Source: an uncultured Alphaproteobacteria bacterium (GTDB taxonomy: Bacteria > Pseudomonadota > Alphaproteobacteria > Rhizobiales > Beijerinckiaceae). Taken from it: a stretch of 40,231 nucleotides of DNA. The DNA lies in contig CALCZO010000299.1 of the NCBI GenBank assembly GCA_937903315.1, positions 1 through 40,231 on the forward strand, given 5' to 3'. The notes beneath the pieces were generated by a model. The model did not search any database and was not told where the DNA came from. It was given only the letters and a program-made list of their open reading frames with translations. The position numbers were made by a program, and so were the translations under genes. Position 1 is the first letter of the stretch. Every line of letters starts with the position of its first letter. This document shows positions 1 through 7,792 of this stretch, in pieces.

Positions 1-20
1 AACAAAATGTAACTTGATGG

Positions 21-638
21 CTACTCCATCACGGCGGCTTTGAGGATCACGACCATCGTGGCGCGGGCGGGCTTGTCGCCGCTGTTGCGGATGATATGTG
101 GCCGGTCGCAGCGATAGCGCAGGGTCTCGCCGGCGCGGGCCTTCTCGGTCACATCGCTGACCTCGACCTCCATCTCGCCCTCGATCACCGACAGGCATTC
201 GATCGAGCCGCGCTGGTGGGCGTCCGAATCGAGCACGCCGCCCGGCTCGGCCTTCATGTCATACCATTGCAGCCATTCGACGGTTTTCAGCCAGCCGATG
301 ATCGCCAGCCGGCATTTTCCGTCGTCCGACAGCAGGATCGGCGTGTCGCCGGCGGTGGATTTCTGCAGGAACGGTGCGTCGTCGGACTGGCCGAGAAACC
401 GATCGACCGAGACATCGAGCGCCTGCGACAGGCGCCAGATGGTTGCCAGCGTCGGATTGGTTTCGTTGCGCTCGATCTGGCTGATGATCGATTTTGCGAC
501 GCCCGATTGTTCCGAGAGTTCGGACAGGGAGAGATTGTAGGCCTTGCGCAGACGCTGGATGGTCTTGCCCAATTGGCCTGAAAGCGCCACCGCACCGGCT
601 TCAAATTCGCGGTCGCGGCTCCCCTTTTTCTCCTGCAT
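21..638 (-). CDS. XRE-family transcriptional regulator with C-terminal cupin domain
   Basis: This 205-residue protein has an N-terminal lambda-repressor-like helix-turn-helix (about residues 24-80; the segment LSELSEQSGVAKSIISQIER is typical of the fold) and a C-terminal small cupin barrel (about 125-200, ending in RPHIIRNSGDKPA). XRE-cupin proteins of this size usually repress nearby metabolic or transport genes and release DNA when a small ligand binds the cupin; the ligand here is unknown. The gene lies downstream of the AmmeMemoRadiSam radical-SAM gene on the same strand, but an 82-base gap with its own palindrome suggests separate expression. The start at 638 is the only ATG before the HTH; the Shine-Dalgarno match is weak. 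The regulator class is secure; the target is inference. Confidence 0.88.
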   Translation of the reverse strand: MQEKKGSRDREFEAGAVALSGQLGKTIQRLRKAYNLSLSELSEQSGVAKSIISQIERNETNPTLATIWRLSQALDVSVDRFLGQSDDAPFLQKSTAGDTPILLSDDGKCRLAIIGWLKTVEWLQWYDMKAEPGGVLDSDAHQRGSIECLSVIEGEMEVEVSDVTEKARAGETLRYRCDRPHIIRNSGDKPARATMVVILKAAVME

Positions 639-667
639 CCGTCTTGCACCCCGGGTGGGGCGTCCTT

Positions 668-691
668 TATCGTTCGAAATACCGAACGATA
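668..691. promoter_or_regulatory. Inverted repeat, candidate operator of the XRE-cupin regulator
   Basis: A perfect inverted repeat, TATCGTTCG-N6-CGAACGATA, lies 30-53 bases upstream of the regulator's start codon, where a promoter would be. A second, looser pair (CTTTATC at 665-671 and GATAAAG at 698-704) encloses it. The position suggests autoregulation, which is typical of the family. Binding is not shown by sequence alone. Confidence 0.55.
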
Positions 692-720
692 ATGCAGGAT
701 AAAGCGTCCGAGCGCAACCG

Positions 721-1857
721 TCAGGCCGGCGAATCCGCCCGGAATCGCGACATATCCACCTTGTGCCGCTTGCGGCCCCAGTCGCACGCCGGCCCGTCGA
801 ATACGCCCGGCAGGGCTGTCCCGCAGGTCAGGCAACGGCCCTGATCGTCCAGCCGGTAAGCGCTGATCAGGTGCCAGTCGCGCTCGATGACCCGTGTGCC
901 GCAGCAGGCGCAATAGGTCGACTGCCGGTTGAGATCGTGGACGTTGCCGACGTAAACGTGCCTGAGGCCGCAGCCAATCGCGATCGAGCGGGCGCGGGCC
1001 AGCGTCGCGGGCGGGGTGCGCGGCTTGTCCTGCATCCGGTGGTCGGGATGGAAGGCGGAGAAATGCAGCGGCACGTCGGGCGAAAGGTCGCGCGCGATCC
1101 ACCGGCACATCTCGGTCAGCTCTGCGTTCGAATCGTTCTCGCCAGGGATCAGCAGCGTCGTCAGCTCGGTCCAGACACGGGTTTCGTGCACCAGCCAGGC
1201 CAGTGTATCGAGCACGTCCCCGAGGCTGGATTTTGTCTGGCGGCGGTAGAACGCTTCGGTGAACGCCTTGAGATCGACATTGGCCGCATCCATGGCGCTG
1301 AAGAACTCGCCGCGCGCCTCCTTTGTGATGTAGCCTGCGGTGACCGCCACCGTGCGGATGCCTTCCGCCCGGCACGCGGCGGCGACATCGACGGCGTATT
1401 CGAGGAAGATCACCGGATCGTTGTAGGTGAAGGCGACGGAGCGGCACCCCAGCGCCTTTGCTGCGCGGGCGATGGCGGCGGGCGAGGCATCTTCGGCCAG
1501 CGTGTCCATCTCGCGGCTCTTGGAAATCTCGTGGTTCTGGCAGAACGAACAGGCGAGATTGCAGCCCGCCGTGCCAAAGGACAGGATCGGCGTGCCGGGC
1601 AGGAAATGGGCCAGCGGCTTTTTTTCGACCGGATCGACGGCAAATCCCGAGGATCGGCCATAGGTTGTCAGGACGATCCCGTTGCCGCGCCGGGCGCGGA
1701 CGAAGCACAGGCCGCGCTGCCCCTCGTTAAGCCGGCAGAACCGCGGGCACAGCCGGCATTCGATCCGCCCGTCATCGAGCAGCGCAAAATAGCGCCCCGG
1801 CACCTCGCCGGCGGGGCTGACATCAGGGATCGAGGCGGGCAAATCAGCGGTGTTCAT
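721..1857 (-). CDS. amrS: AmmeMemoRadiSam system radical SAM enzyme AmrS
   Basis: This is a radical S-adenosylmethionine enzyme of 378 residues. The 4Fe-4S/SAM motif is seen as CNLACSFC (C-x3-C-x2-C), preceded by GTAG and followed by QNHEISK, as in the family. An N-terminal Cys cluster (CRLCPRFCRL...GLC) and a C-terminal pair of CxxC motifs (CACC, CLTC) may hold further metal. The family occurs with Memo and AMMECR1 proteins as the AmmeMemoRadiSam trio, whose reaction is not settled. The other two parts are fused in the divergent neighbour. ATG at 1857 is preferred; a TTG at 1860 adds one residue. No good ribosome-binding site is seen. The following gene on this strand is the XRE-cupin regulator. 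Confidence 0.92.
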   Translation of the reverse strand: MNTADLPASIPDVSPAGEVPGRYFALLDDGRIECRLCPRFCRLNEGQRGLCFVRARRGNGIVLTTYGRSSGFAVDPVEKKPLAHFLPGTPILSFGTAGCNLACSFCQNHEISKSREMDTLAEDASPAAIARAAKALGCRSVAFTYNDPVIFLEYAVDVAAACRAEGIRTVAVTAGYITKEARGEFFSAMDAANVDLKAFTEAFYRRQTKSSLGDVLDTLAWLVHETRVWTELTTLLIPGENDSNAELTEMCRWIARDLSPDVPLHFSAFHPDHRMQDKPRTPPATLARARSIAIGCGLRHVYVGNVHDLNRQSTYCACCGTRVIERDWHLISAYRLDDQGRCLTCGTALPGVFDGPACDWGRKRHKVDMSRFRADSPA

Positions 1858-1908
1858 CAAAAATAAACCATAGTGACCTTTTCTGAATGCTGCAAAGCTC
1901 CGATCCGG

Positions 1909-3339
1909 ATGGCCGACATGCTCGCCGCTTCACGCGAACCCGAAACGTCCGGGATCTTCCTGCCGCAGGTGGCAGGGTCGTTCTATCCTGCCGAGCCTGC
2001 CGCGCTGGGCGCGCAGTTGCGGCGCTGCCTTGTCGCGGGGCGGCGCTCGTCCATCGCCCATCCCAAGATGGTGATCGCGCCGCATGCCGGGCTGGCCTAT
2101 TCCGGCGGCGTTGCCGCATCGGCCTTTTCCGGGCTGTCGGCGCGCTCGGGCATCATCCGCCGCGTCGTGCTGTTTGGCCCGGCTCATCGCCATGCCTTCC
2201 GTGGGCTGGCGCTCAATCCGGCCAGGGCCTGGCGGACGCCGCTGGGTGACGTGCCGGTCGACATCCTGATGCAGCGTCGGCTCAAGGCGATGGCTGAGGT
2301 GACGGTCACCGAGACGCCATTCATCGGCGAGCATTCGCTGGAGGTCCTGCTGCCTTTCCTGCAGGTGTCGCTGACGTCCTTCGAAATCGTGCCGGTGCTG
2401 GTCGGGGATGCGAGTGCCGATGTCGTGGCCGATGCGCTCGAACGGATCTGGGGTGGGCCGGAAACGCTGATCGTCATCTCCTCGGACCTGTCGCATTTCA
2501 TGGCCGAGCAGGCGGCCAAGGACCATGACAGTTCAACGCGCCGGCTGATCGAGATGATGGCCGGCGACCAGATCACGGCGGACCGGGCCTGCGGCCATCG
2601 CCCGATTGCCGGCGCGCTCAAGCGGGCGCGGGCGCTCGATCTGCGCATTACCGGCACCGATTTCACCACGTCGGGTGACGTCACCGGCCAGCATGACCGC
2701 GTCGTCGGCTACGGAGCCTTCGCCTTCGAATATGCAGGGCAGGCGCGGCTGGCCGAACAGGAGCGGTCCTTGCTGCTGAGTACAGCGGGACGCGCGCTGG
2801 CCCATGCTGTGGCCCATGGCGGCCATGCGCCGAAGCTGACTGTCAATGGCCCGCTGCCGCTGACGATGTCGGCGATGCGTGCGACATTCGTGACGCTGGA
2901 AAAGAACCAGCGCCTGCGCGGCTGCATCGGCTCGCTCCAACCGCAGCGACCGCTGCTGCCCGATGTCGTGGCCAATACCATCAAGGCCGGTTTTTCCGAT
3001 CCACGGTTCCCGACCCTGCTGGCCGATGAGCTTGGCGACCTCGATCTGTCGGTGTCGATCCTGTCGCATCCGCGCGTTATCGAGGTTGACAGCGAGCCGG
3101 CGCTGATCGCCGCGCTTTCGCCGGATCGCGACGGGCTGATCATTGCCGATCAGGGCCGCAGTGCGCTGTTCCTGCCGCAGGTCTGGGCGCAGATTCCCGA
3201 TCCGCGCATCTTCCTGACCGCGCTTCGCCAAAAGGCCGGAATGAAAGCAGACCATTGGTCGCCGACCTTCCGCGCCCAGCGCTTCACGGTCGAGAAATTC
3301 GGCGCACCACTCAGCGCGTTGCTCGCCCGCACCTCGTAA
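1909..3339 (+). CDS. AmmeMemoRadiSam system protein B/A fusion (Memo domain + AMMECR1 domain)
   Basis: One reading frame joins a Memo-like domain (about residues 15-280) to an AMMECR1 domain (about 290-470). In the Memo half, the residues that in human MEMO1 and bacterial homologues form the metal/active site are visible: the His of APHAG, the His in GPAHRH, the His in SSDLSHF and the Cys in ACGHRP. In the AMMECR1 half the hallmark LRGCIG is followed by DPRFPTL. Bacterial versions are commonly separate amrB and amrA genes; the fusion argues that the two act together. The gene is divergent from amrS and stops 3 bases from the end of the convergent TRAP gene. The start is uncertain: GTG at 1873, ATG at 1909 and ATG at 1918 are all in frame and none has a strong ribosome-binding site. 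Confidence 0.9.
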   Translation: MADMLAASREPETSGIFLPQVAGSFYPAEPAALGAQLRRCLVAGRRSSIAHPKMVIAPHAGLAYSGGVAASAFSGLSARSGIIRRVVLFGPAHRHAFRGLALNPARAWRTPLGDVPVDILMQRRLKAMAEVTVTETPFIGEHSLEVLLPFLQVSLTSFEIVPVLVGDASADVVADALERIWGGPETLIVISSDLSHFMAEQAAKDHDSSTRRLIEMMAGDQITADRACGHRPIAGALKRARALDLRITGTDFTTSGDVTGQHDRVVGYGAFAFEYAGQARLAEQERSLLLSTAGRALAHAVAHGGHAPKLTVNGPLPLTMSAMRATFVTLEKNQRLRGCIGSLQPQRPLLPDVVANTIKAGFSDPRFPTLLADELGDLDLSVSILSHPRVIEVDSEPALIAALSPDRDGLIIADQGRSALFLPQVWAQIPDPRIFLTALRQKAGMKADHWSPTFRAQRFTVEKFGAPLSALLARTS

Positions 3340-3342
3340 GCG

Positions 3343-4407
3343 TCAGTCCTCGCTCATCATCGCCGCGCCGACAGCGCCCACCTTGCGCCAGGCGGCCGTC
3401 TGCGCGCGGAAAGCGGTCATCGAGGCATGGATCCGGCCGGACAACGCCGACTTTGCCGCCAGCCCGGCGACAATATCCGCCGCGGCTGTGCGGGCCGCGG
3501 CCATGACGTCGGCGGGAAAGCGCTCCAGTCTGATGCCGTGGGTGGTGATGAGATCGATCAGCGCCGCGCCGTTCAGCGCCTCGGCCTCAGCAAGGCCGCG
3601 GGCATGGGCCTCGGCACTGGCCACCACAACCATTGCGCGCAGGTCAGCCGGCAAGGCCTCGAAGGCGGCCCGGTTGACGATCAGTTCAGCGGCACCATTC
3701 GGCTTGTTGAACCCCGGCGCATAGTAATGCGGCGCCACGCGCGCAAAGCCGAGCGGCGCGTCGTTCATCGGGCCGAGAAACTCGACGCCGTCGACCACGC
3801 CGGTCGACAGGGCGGGCAGGATATCGGCTGGCGGAATCGACAGGCCGGTGGCGCCGAGCGCCTGCCAGACCTCCGCGCCCAGCCCCTGCACGCGCAGGCG
3901 CAGACCCTTGACATCGGCCAGGGCAGTCACCGGCTTCTTGAACCAGCCGCCCATGGTCGGGCCGGTGTTGCCGGCCAGAAAGGCGCGGACGCCGAAGGCA
4001 CCGTAAAGCTCGTCCCACAGCGCCTGACCGCCGCCGCGCTCGATCCAGGCCTGATGCTCGATCGGGCCGGGGCCGAACGGAATAGTGGTGAAAAACGCCG
4101 ACGCCGGCATCTTGCCAACCCAGTAGAACGCGGCCGAATGGCCCATTTCGACCGCGCCATTGGCCACCGTGTCGAGCACCTGCAACCCGGACACGATCTC
4201 GCCGGCGCCGAAGACCGAGATGTCCAGCCGACCGTCCGACAGTTCTGCGACGCGGCGGGCGATATGCGCCGCTGCCGTGCCGGGCCCGGGCAGGTTGCGG
4301 CTCCACGACGTGGCCATGCGCCAGCGGATGCGGCCCTGGGCCAGTGCCGGAGCGGCCAGAGCCGCCGGCGGGGCGGCCAGCAGGGTGCGGCGGGTCAGCG
4401 TGCTCAT
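3343..4407 (-). CDS. TRAP-type transporter substrate-binding protein (DctP family), solo
   Basis: The protein has 354 residues with a Tat-type signal peptide (TRRTLLAAP... ending ALAQG, about residues 1-24) and the DctP/TakP fold signature seen in WSRNLPGPGTAAAHIA, GEIVSGLQVLD and DGVEFLGPMND. Such proteins bind a carboxylate or other small solute in the periplasm and hand it to DctQM membrane subunits, which are absent here. The ATG at 4407 follows the thiD stop codon after a single base (TGA-C-ATG), so it is probably translated from the thiM-thiE-thiD message and falls under the TPP riboswitch. That context points to a thiamine-related or thiazole/pyrimidine-like ligand, but this is inference. 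Longer upstream in-frame starts would overlap thiD and lack a signal peptide. Confidence 0.87.
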   Translation of the reverse strand: MSTLTRRTLLAAPPAALAAPALAQGRIRWRMATSWSRNLPGPGTAAAHIARRVAELSDGRLDISVFGAGEIVSGLQVLDTVANGAVEMGHSAAFYWVGKMPASAFFTTIPFGPGPIEHQAWIERGGGQALWDELYGAFGVRAFLAGNTGPTMGGWFKKPVTALADVKGLRLRVQGLGAEVWQALGATGLSIPPADILPALSTGVVDGVEFLGPMNDAPLGFARVAPHYYAPGFNKPNGAAELIVNRAAFEALPADLRAMVVVASAEAHARGLAEAEALNGAALIDLITTHGIRLERFPADVMAAARTAAADIVAGLAAKSALSGRIHASMTAFRAQTAAWRKVGAVGAAMMSED

Positions 4408-4408
4408 G

Positions 4409-5209
4409 TCACCACCACGCGTGGAAGTGATGCGTTGGCCCATGACCATGGCCGACGCCGAGCCGGTCGGCAGCGGCGATGGCGGCGCTGACATAGGCCT
4501 TTGCGGCGCGGACCGCGTCCTGAAGGGGCTTGCCGAGCGCCAGATGCGCGGCAATCGCGCTCGACAGGGTGCAGCCGGTGCCGTGGGTGTTGCGGGTCGG
4601 CAGGCGCGGCGCGGCGAGGCGGGTCAGACCCTCGCCGGTCAGCAGCAGGTCAACCGCTTCGGCACTGGTGCCATGGCCGCCCTTGACCAGCACGGCGCGC
4701 GGGCCGAGCCGGAGCAGCGCTTCGGCCTGCCGTGCCATCGCTGTCTCGTCGCCGGCCATCGACGTGCCGAGCAGGGCTGCGGCTTCGTGCAGGTTGGGCG
4801 TGATCAGCAGCGCACGCGGGATCAGCACGGATTTCAGCGCCTCGATCGCTGCGTCGGCCAGCAGCCTGTCGCCGGAGGTGGCGACCATCACCGGATCAAG
4901 CACGATGGTGGTCGCGCCATGCCGGTCGAGACCGTTGGCGACCGTTTCGATCACCGCAACCTGCGACAGCATGCCGATTTTCACCGTATCGATGCGCAGA
5001 TCGGAGAATACGCTGTCCATCTGGGCGGCGATGAAAGCGGGCGGGACATCGTGGATCGCGTCGACGCCGCGCGTGTTCTGTGCCGTCAGCGCGGTGATGA
5101 CCGAAGCGCCATAGACGCCATTGGCCGAAAACGCCTTCAGATCGGCCTGAATGCCGGCGCCGCCGCCCGAATCCGAGCCGGCGATGGTGAGCGCGATGCG
5201 TGCGGTCAT
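4409..5209 (-). CDS. thiD: Bifunctional hydroxymethylpyrimidine kinase / phosphomethylpyrimidine kinase ThiD
   Basis: ThiD phosphorylates HMP and then HMP-phosphate to HMP diphosphate, the pyrimidine donor for ThiE. The 266-residue sequence has the ribokinase-like substrate motif GSDSGGGAGIQADLK (residues 11-25) and the C-terminal anion-hole/catalytic motif GTGC at about 210-213. Length fits the family. The C-terminus ends in an unusual His/Trp-rich tail (GHGHGPTHHFHAWW). It is the third gene of the riboswitch-led operon; thiE ends 3 bases upstream of its start and the TRAP binding-protein start follows its stop by one base. Confidence 0.95.
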   Translation of the reverse strand: MTARIALTIAGSDSGGGAGIQADLKAFSANGVYGASVITALTAQNTRGVDAIHDVPPAFIAAQMDSVFSDLRIDTVKIGMLSQVAVIETVANGLDRHGATTIVLDPVMVATSGDRLLADAAIEALKSVLIPRALLITPNLHEAAALLGTSMAGDETAMARQAEALLRLGPRAVLVKGGHGTSAEAVDLLLTGEGLTRLAAPRLPTRNTHGTGCTLSSAIAAHLALGKPLQDAVRAAKAYVSAAIAAADRLGVGHGHGPTHHFHAWW

Positions 5210-5211
5210 CG

Positions 5212-5865
5212 TCAGACCTCCCGTCCGGCACGTGCCGTCCTGACAATCGCGGCGAGGGTGGCGGTGGCGGCGGTCACGTCATCGGCCATGAACAGCGCCG
5301 AGATGACGGCGACGCCATCCGCGCCAGCAGCGATGACGGCGGCCGCGTTGCCATGGTCGATCCCGGCGATGGCGCCGACCGGCAGACCGGAGGCGCGGGC
5401 GAGGGCGCGCAGCCGGGCCAGCCCGTCAAGGCCGACCGGGGCGGCGGGGTTGTCCTTGCTGAGCGTGGCAAACACGCCACCGATGCAGCCGTAGTCAACC
5501 ACCGATGGATCGAGCCCGGCGAGATCGCCTTCATCCTTGAGCGTTACGCCGATGATCGCCTTTGGCCCCAGAAGCCGGCGCGCGTCCTTGCCCGTCATAT
5601 CCTCCTTGCCGACATGCACGCCATCGGCACCGGCGGCCAGCGCGACATCGACACGGTCATTGATCAGCAGCGGGATGCGCCCTGAGATGGCGGCTTTCAC
5701 CTCGCGCGCCCGGTCGATGAACAGGCGGGTGCCGGCGTGCTTGTCACGCAGTTGCAGGAGTGTCGCGCCGCCGCGCACCGCCGCATCGGCCAGAGCGCCA
5801 AGCGGGCGACCGCGCGTGCGTTCGGGATCGAGAATGGCATAGACGGCAAGATCAACCGGGGTCAT
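5212..5865 (-). CDS. thiE: Thiamine phosphate synthase ThiE
   Basis: ThiE joins HMP-diphosphate to thiazole phosphate to make thiamine phosphate. The TIM-barrel protein (217 residues) shows family features: an early GGATLLQLRDK segment, NDRVDVALAAGADGVHVG in the middle, and a phosphate-binding GIDHGNAAAVIAAGADGVAV-like region near the end. The start at 5865 overlaps the thiM stop codon as ATGA, indicating translational coupling. An upstream in-frame start would bury 17 residues in thiM and is less likely. The operon pairs ThiM (salvage of thiazole alcohol), ThiE and ThiD, with no ThiC or ThiG nearby, so this unit is for salvage. Confidence 0.94.
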   Translation of the reverse strand: MTPVDLAVYAILDPERTRGRPLGALADAAVRGGATLLQLRDKHAGTRLFIDRAREVKAAISGRIPLLINDRVDVALAAGADGVHVGKEDMTGKDARRLLGPKAIIGVTLKDEGDLAGLDPSVVDYGCIGGVFATLSKDNPAAPVGLDGLARLRALARASGLPVGAIAGIDHGNAAAVIAAGADGVAVISALFMADDVTAATATLAAIVRTARAGREV

Positions 5866-6599
5866 GCGATGCGGCCTTTCCTGAGGATCGTGTCGCCGTC
5901 GAGGGCGGCGAGGCAATCATAAAGCGCTGTTGAAAAGCTGCCGGGGCCGGCGCTGCGGGCGGCCGCCTGCTCGATGGCGATGCCATAAGCGGTGACGGCG
6001 GCGGCTGCTGCGGTCAAGGGATCGTCACAACGGGCAAGGCAGGCGGCAATCACCGCGCCGAGGGCGCAGCCGATGGCGGTGACACGGCCGGCGAGCGGAT
6101 GGCCGTTGCTGACGATCAGGCGATGCGCGCCAAGCATCAACTGGTCCTGACTGCCGGTGATGATGCGCAGCGTGCCGGCAGGTGCGTCATCGGCCAACGC
6201 TGCCTCGCGCCCGTTGGCCTTGAGGACGGCGGGACCAAGCGCCAGCAGATCGCGCGTCCGCTGGCACCGGGAGGGCGAAACCTCGGCAAACACCGGATCG
6301 AGAACCCAGGGCCGGTTCAGCCGCATGGCTTCGGCTGTCGCGACGGTGATGGCCATGTCGCGCATCGAATCGAGCATGCCGAGGTTGATCAGAAGAGCGT
6401 CAGTTGCGGCGACGAACGCGGCCACTTCGCCCGGATTGACGGTCAGGGATGGGCGTATGCCGAGCGCGAGCAGGGTGTTGGCGGTCCGTTCCGCCGCCAC
6501 CGGGCTGGTGATGACATGCACGGCCGGCGGATCGGCCCGCAGCCGGTCGAACACGGCGGCCATGCTGGCAAGATCGGGGAGCGGAGCCGTCCGGTCCAT
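5862..6599 (-). CDS. thiM: Hydroxyethylthiazole kinase ThiM
   Basis: ThiM phosphorylates hydroxyethylthiazole salvaged from outside. This 245-residue protein has the expected order: an N-terminal PAVHVITSPVAAERTAN segment, VNPGE, then WVLDPVF, LKANGREA, and a C-terminal catalytic region ending TAIGCALGAV. Compared with the E. coli type, several motifs differ: the DPVGAGAT-like segment reads DPVFAEVSPSR, and TGTGC reads TAIGC, although the Cys is kept. I recall this variant pattern from other alphaproteobacterial ThiM proteins. It is the first gene of the operon, with GGAGG five bases before ATG, and that ribosome-binding site lies in the 3' edge of a TPP riboswitch. Confidence 0.9.
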   Translation of the reverse strand: MDRTAPLPDLASMAAVFDRLRADPPAVHVITSPVAAERTANTLLALGIRPSLTVNPGEVAAFVAATDALLINLGMLDSMRDMAITVATAEAMRLNRPWVLDPVFAEVSPSRCQRTRDLLALGPAVLKANGREAALADDAPAGTLRIITGSQDQLMLGAHRLIVSNGHPLAGRVTAIGCALGAVIAACLARCDDPLTAAAAAVTAYGIAIEQAAARSAGPGSFSTALYDCLAALDGDTILRKGRIA

Positions 6600-6603
6600 G
6601 CTT

Positions 6604-6692
6604 TCCTCCGCCGGGATGATCCGGGTCAGGTTCCACGGGTTGGCGTCGATCGCCTCTCAGCCCCGGATCGATCCGGGGCACCCCGAGCAGGT
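6604..6692 (-). promoter_or_regulatory. TPP (thi-box) riboswitch
   Basis: On the minus strand the leader has the conserved thi-box blocks in order: CTCGGGGTGCCCC, GGGGCTGAGAGG, AACCC, GTGGAACCTGA, CCGGATCATCCCGGCGGAGG. The P3-like arm is an 18-base perfect palindrome (6661-6678). The thiM ribosome-binding site GGAGG (6605-6609) forms the end of the aptamer, and no U-rich terminator stands between aptamer and start codon. So thiamine diphosphate most likely blocks translation initiation rather than causing termination. Ends are approximate to a few bases. Confidence 0.93.
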
Positions 6693-6738
6693 TCTGACTA
6701 GCTAATCGCGTGCGATGCGCATTGCAACGGTCAAACCG

Positions 6739-7782
6739 TCACAAAGGCCGCGTCGGCGCTGCCTCGCGCTGGCGGCGGCGCTCGATGCCCAGCGCCCGCT
6801 CGCGCAGGATGACGAAAATGCCCGAAGCAATCACGACTGCCGCGCCGACCAGAACCAGAGTCTGCGGCAACTGGTCGAAGATCAGCCAAGACAGCAGCAG
6901 CGCCCAGATCATCGAGGTGTAATCAAACGGCGCAATCACCGAGGCATCGGCATAGCGGTAGCAATGGGTCATCAGGATCTGGCCGACGCCGCCGAGCAGG
7001 CCGATGGCGGCGAGATGGGCAAAATCGCTGGCCGGGGGCCAGACCCAGACATAGGCCGGATCGATCTGTCCCAGGGCAACGGAAAACAGCGACAGCGTTG
7101 TCGTGGTCAGCGAGAAATAGACGACGATGGCACCGGTGTGCTCGGTGGCGGTGAGCCGGCGCACCTCGATCATCGCGAAGGCCGAGCAGGTGGCTGCGGC
7201 AAGCCCGAAGGCGATGCCCTTCCATGTTCCCGGCCCGGCGGCTGCTGCACCGCCGAATGCGGAAAGATGGGGCACCAGCATGATCAGCACGCCGATGAAG
7301 CCGATCACCACCGCCGTCCAGCGATAGATACGCACCACTTCCTTGAGGATCAGCCATGCGAGAAAGACGTTGAGCAGCGGCGTGGCATAGCTCAGCGCCG
7401 TCGCATCGGCCAGCGGCAGGAACTGCAGCGTGGCGAAGCCAAGCACCATGCCGAGCGAGCCGATGAAGCCGCGCCGGATGTGCCCCTTGAGGTTTCTGGT
7501 GGCGAACGCCGCCGACAGCGGCCGCGCATAGGCCAGCCACAGCAGCACCGGGATCAACGCGAACAGCGACCGGAGAAAGACGATCTCGCCGATCGGGTAG
7601 GCATGGAGCAGCCCGCCCGCGAGCACGAATTTGACCAGCGCCGACATCGCCGTGAAGGCCAGCGCGGACAGGACTTTCAGCATGATGCCGAAGGCCGGGC
7701 GCTGCGGCGGCCGCGAACCGGTCTCCGGTGGGGCCGGGTCGTGTCCGTTCGGGGGCTGTGTCTCGGGCGATTCCGCTGCCAT
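6739..7782 (-). CDS. EamA-family (drug/metabolite superfamily) transporter
   Basis: The 347-residue protein carries a proline-rich cytoplasmic N-terminus (about residues 1-30) followed by about ten hydrophobic helices arranged as two EamA repeats. The first repeat has the FLRSLFALIPVLLWL segment and ATALSYATPLLNVFLAWLILKE, typical of DMT exporters; the second ends in FDYTSMIWALLLSWLIFDQLP. The substrate cannot be read from sequence. It sits upstream of the thiamine riboswitch, not under it. Its start is 10 bases after the stop of the small upstream gene (7793-8110), so these two probably form an operon. It could be a metabolite exporter or overflow pump. Confidence 0.88.
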   Translation of the reverse strand: MAAESPETQPPNGHDPAPPETGSRPPQRPAFGIMLKVLSALAFTAMSALVKFVLAGGLLHAYPIGEIVFLRSLFALIPVLLWLAYARPLSAAFATRNLKGHIRRGFIGSLGMVLGFATLQFLPLADATALSYATPLLNVFLAWLILKEVVRIYRWTAVVIGFIGVLIMLVPHLSAFGGAAAAGPGTWKGIAFGLAAATCSAFAMIEVRRLTATEHTGAIVVYFSLTTTTLSLFSVALGQIDPAYVWVWPPASDFAHLAAIGLLGGVGQILMTHCYRYADASVIAPFDYTSMIWALLLSWLIFDQLPQTLVLVGAAVVIASGIFVILRERALGIERRRQREAAPTRPL

Positions 7783-7792
7783 GAGACAGAGG

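Noticed and set aside
287..1708. A 473-codon minus-strand frame overlapping both the XRE regulator and amrS
   Set aside because: It is out of frame with two well-supported genes and has Arg/Pro-rich composition typical of a shadow frame.
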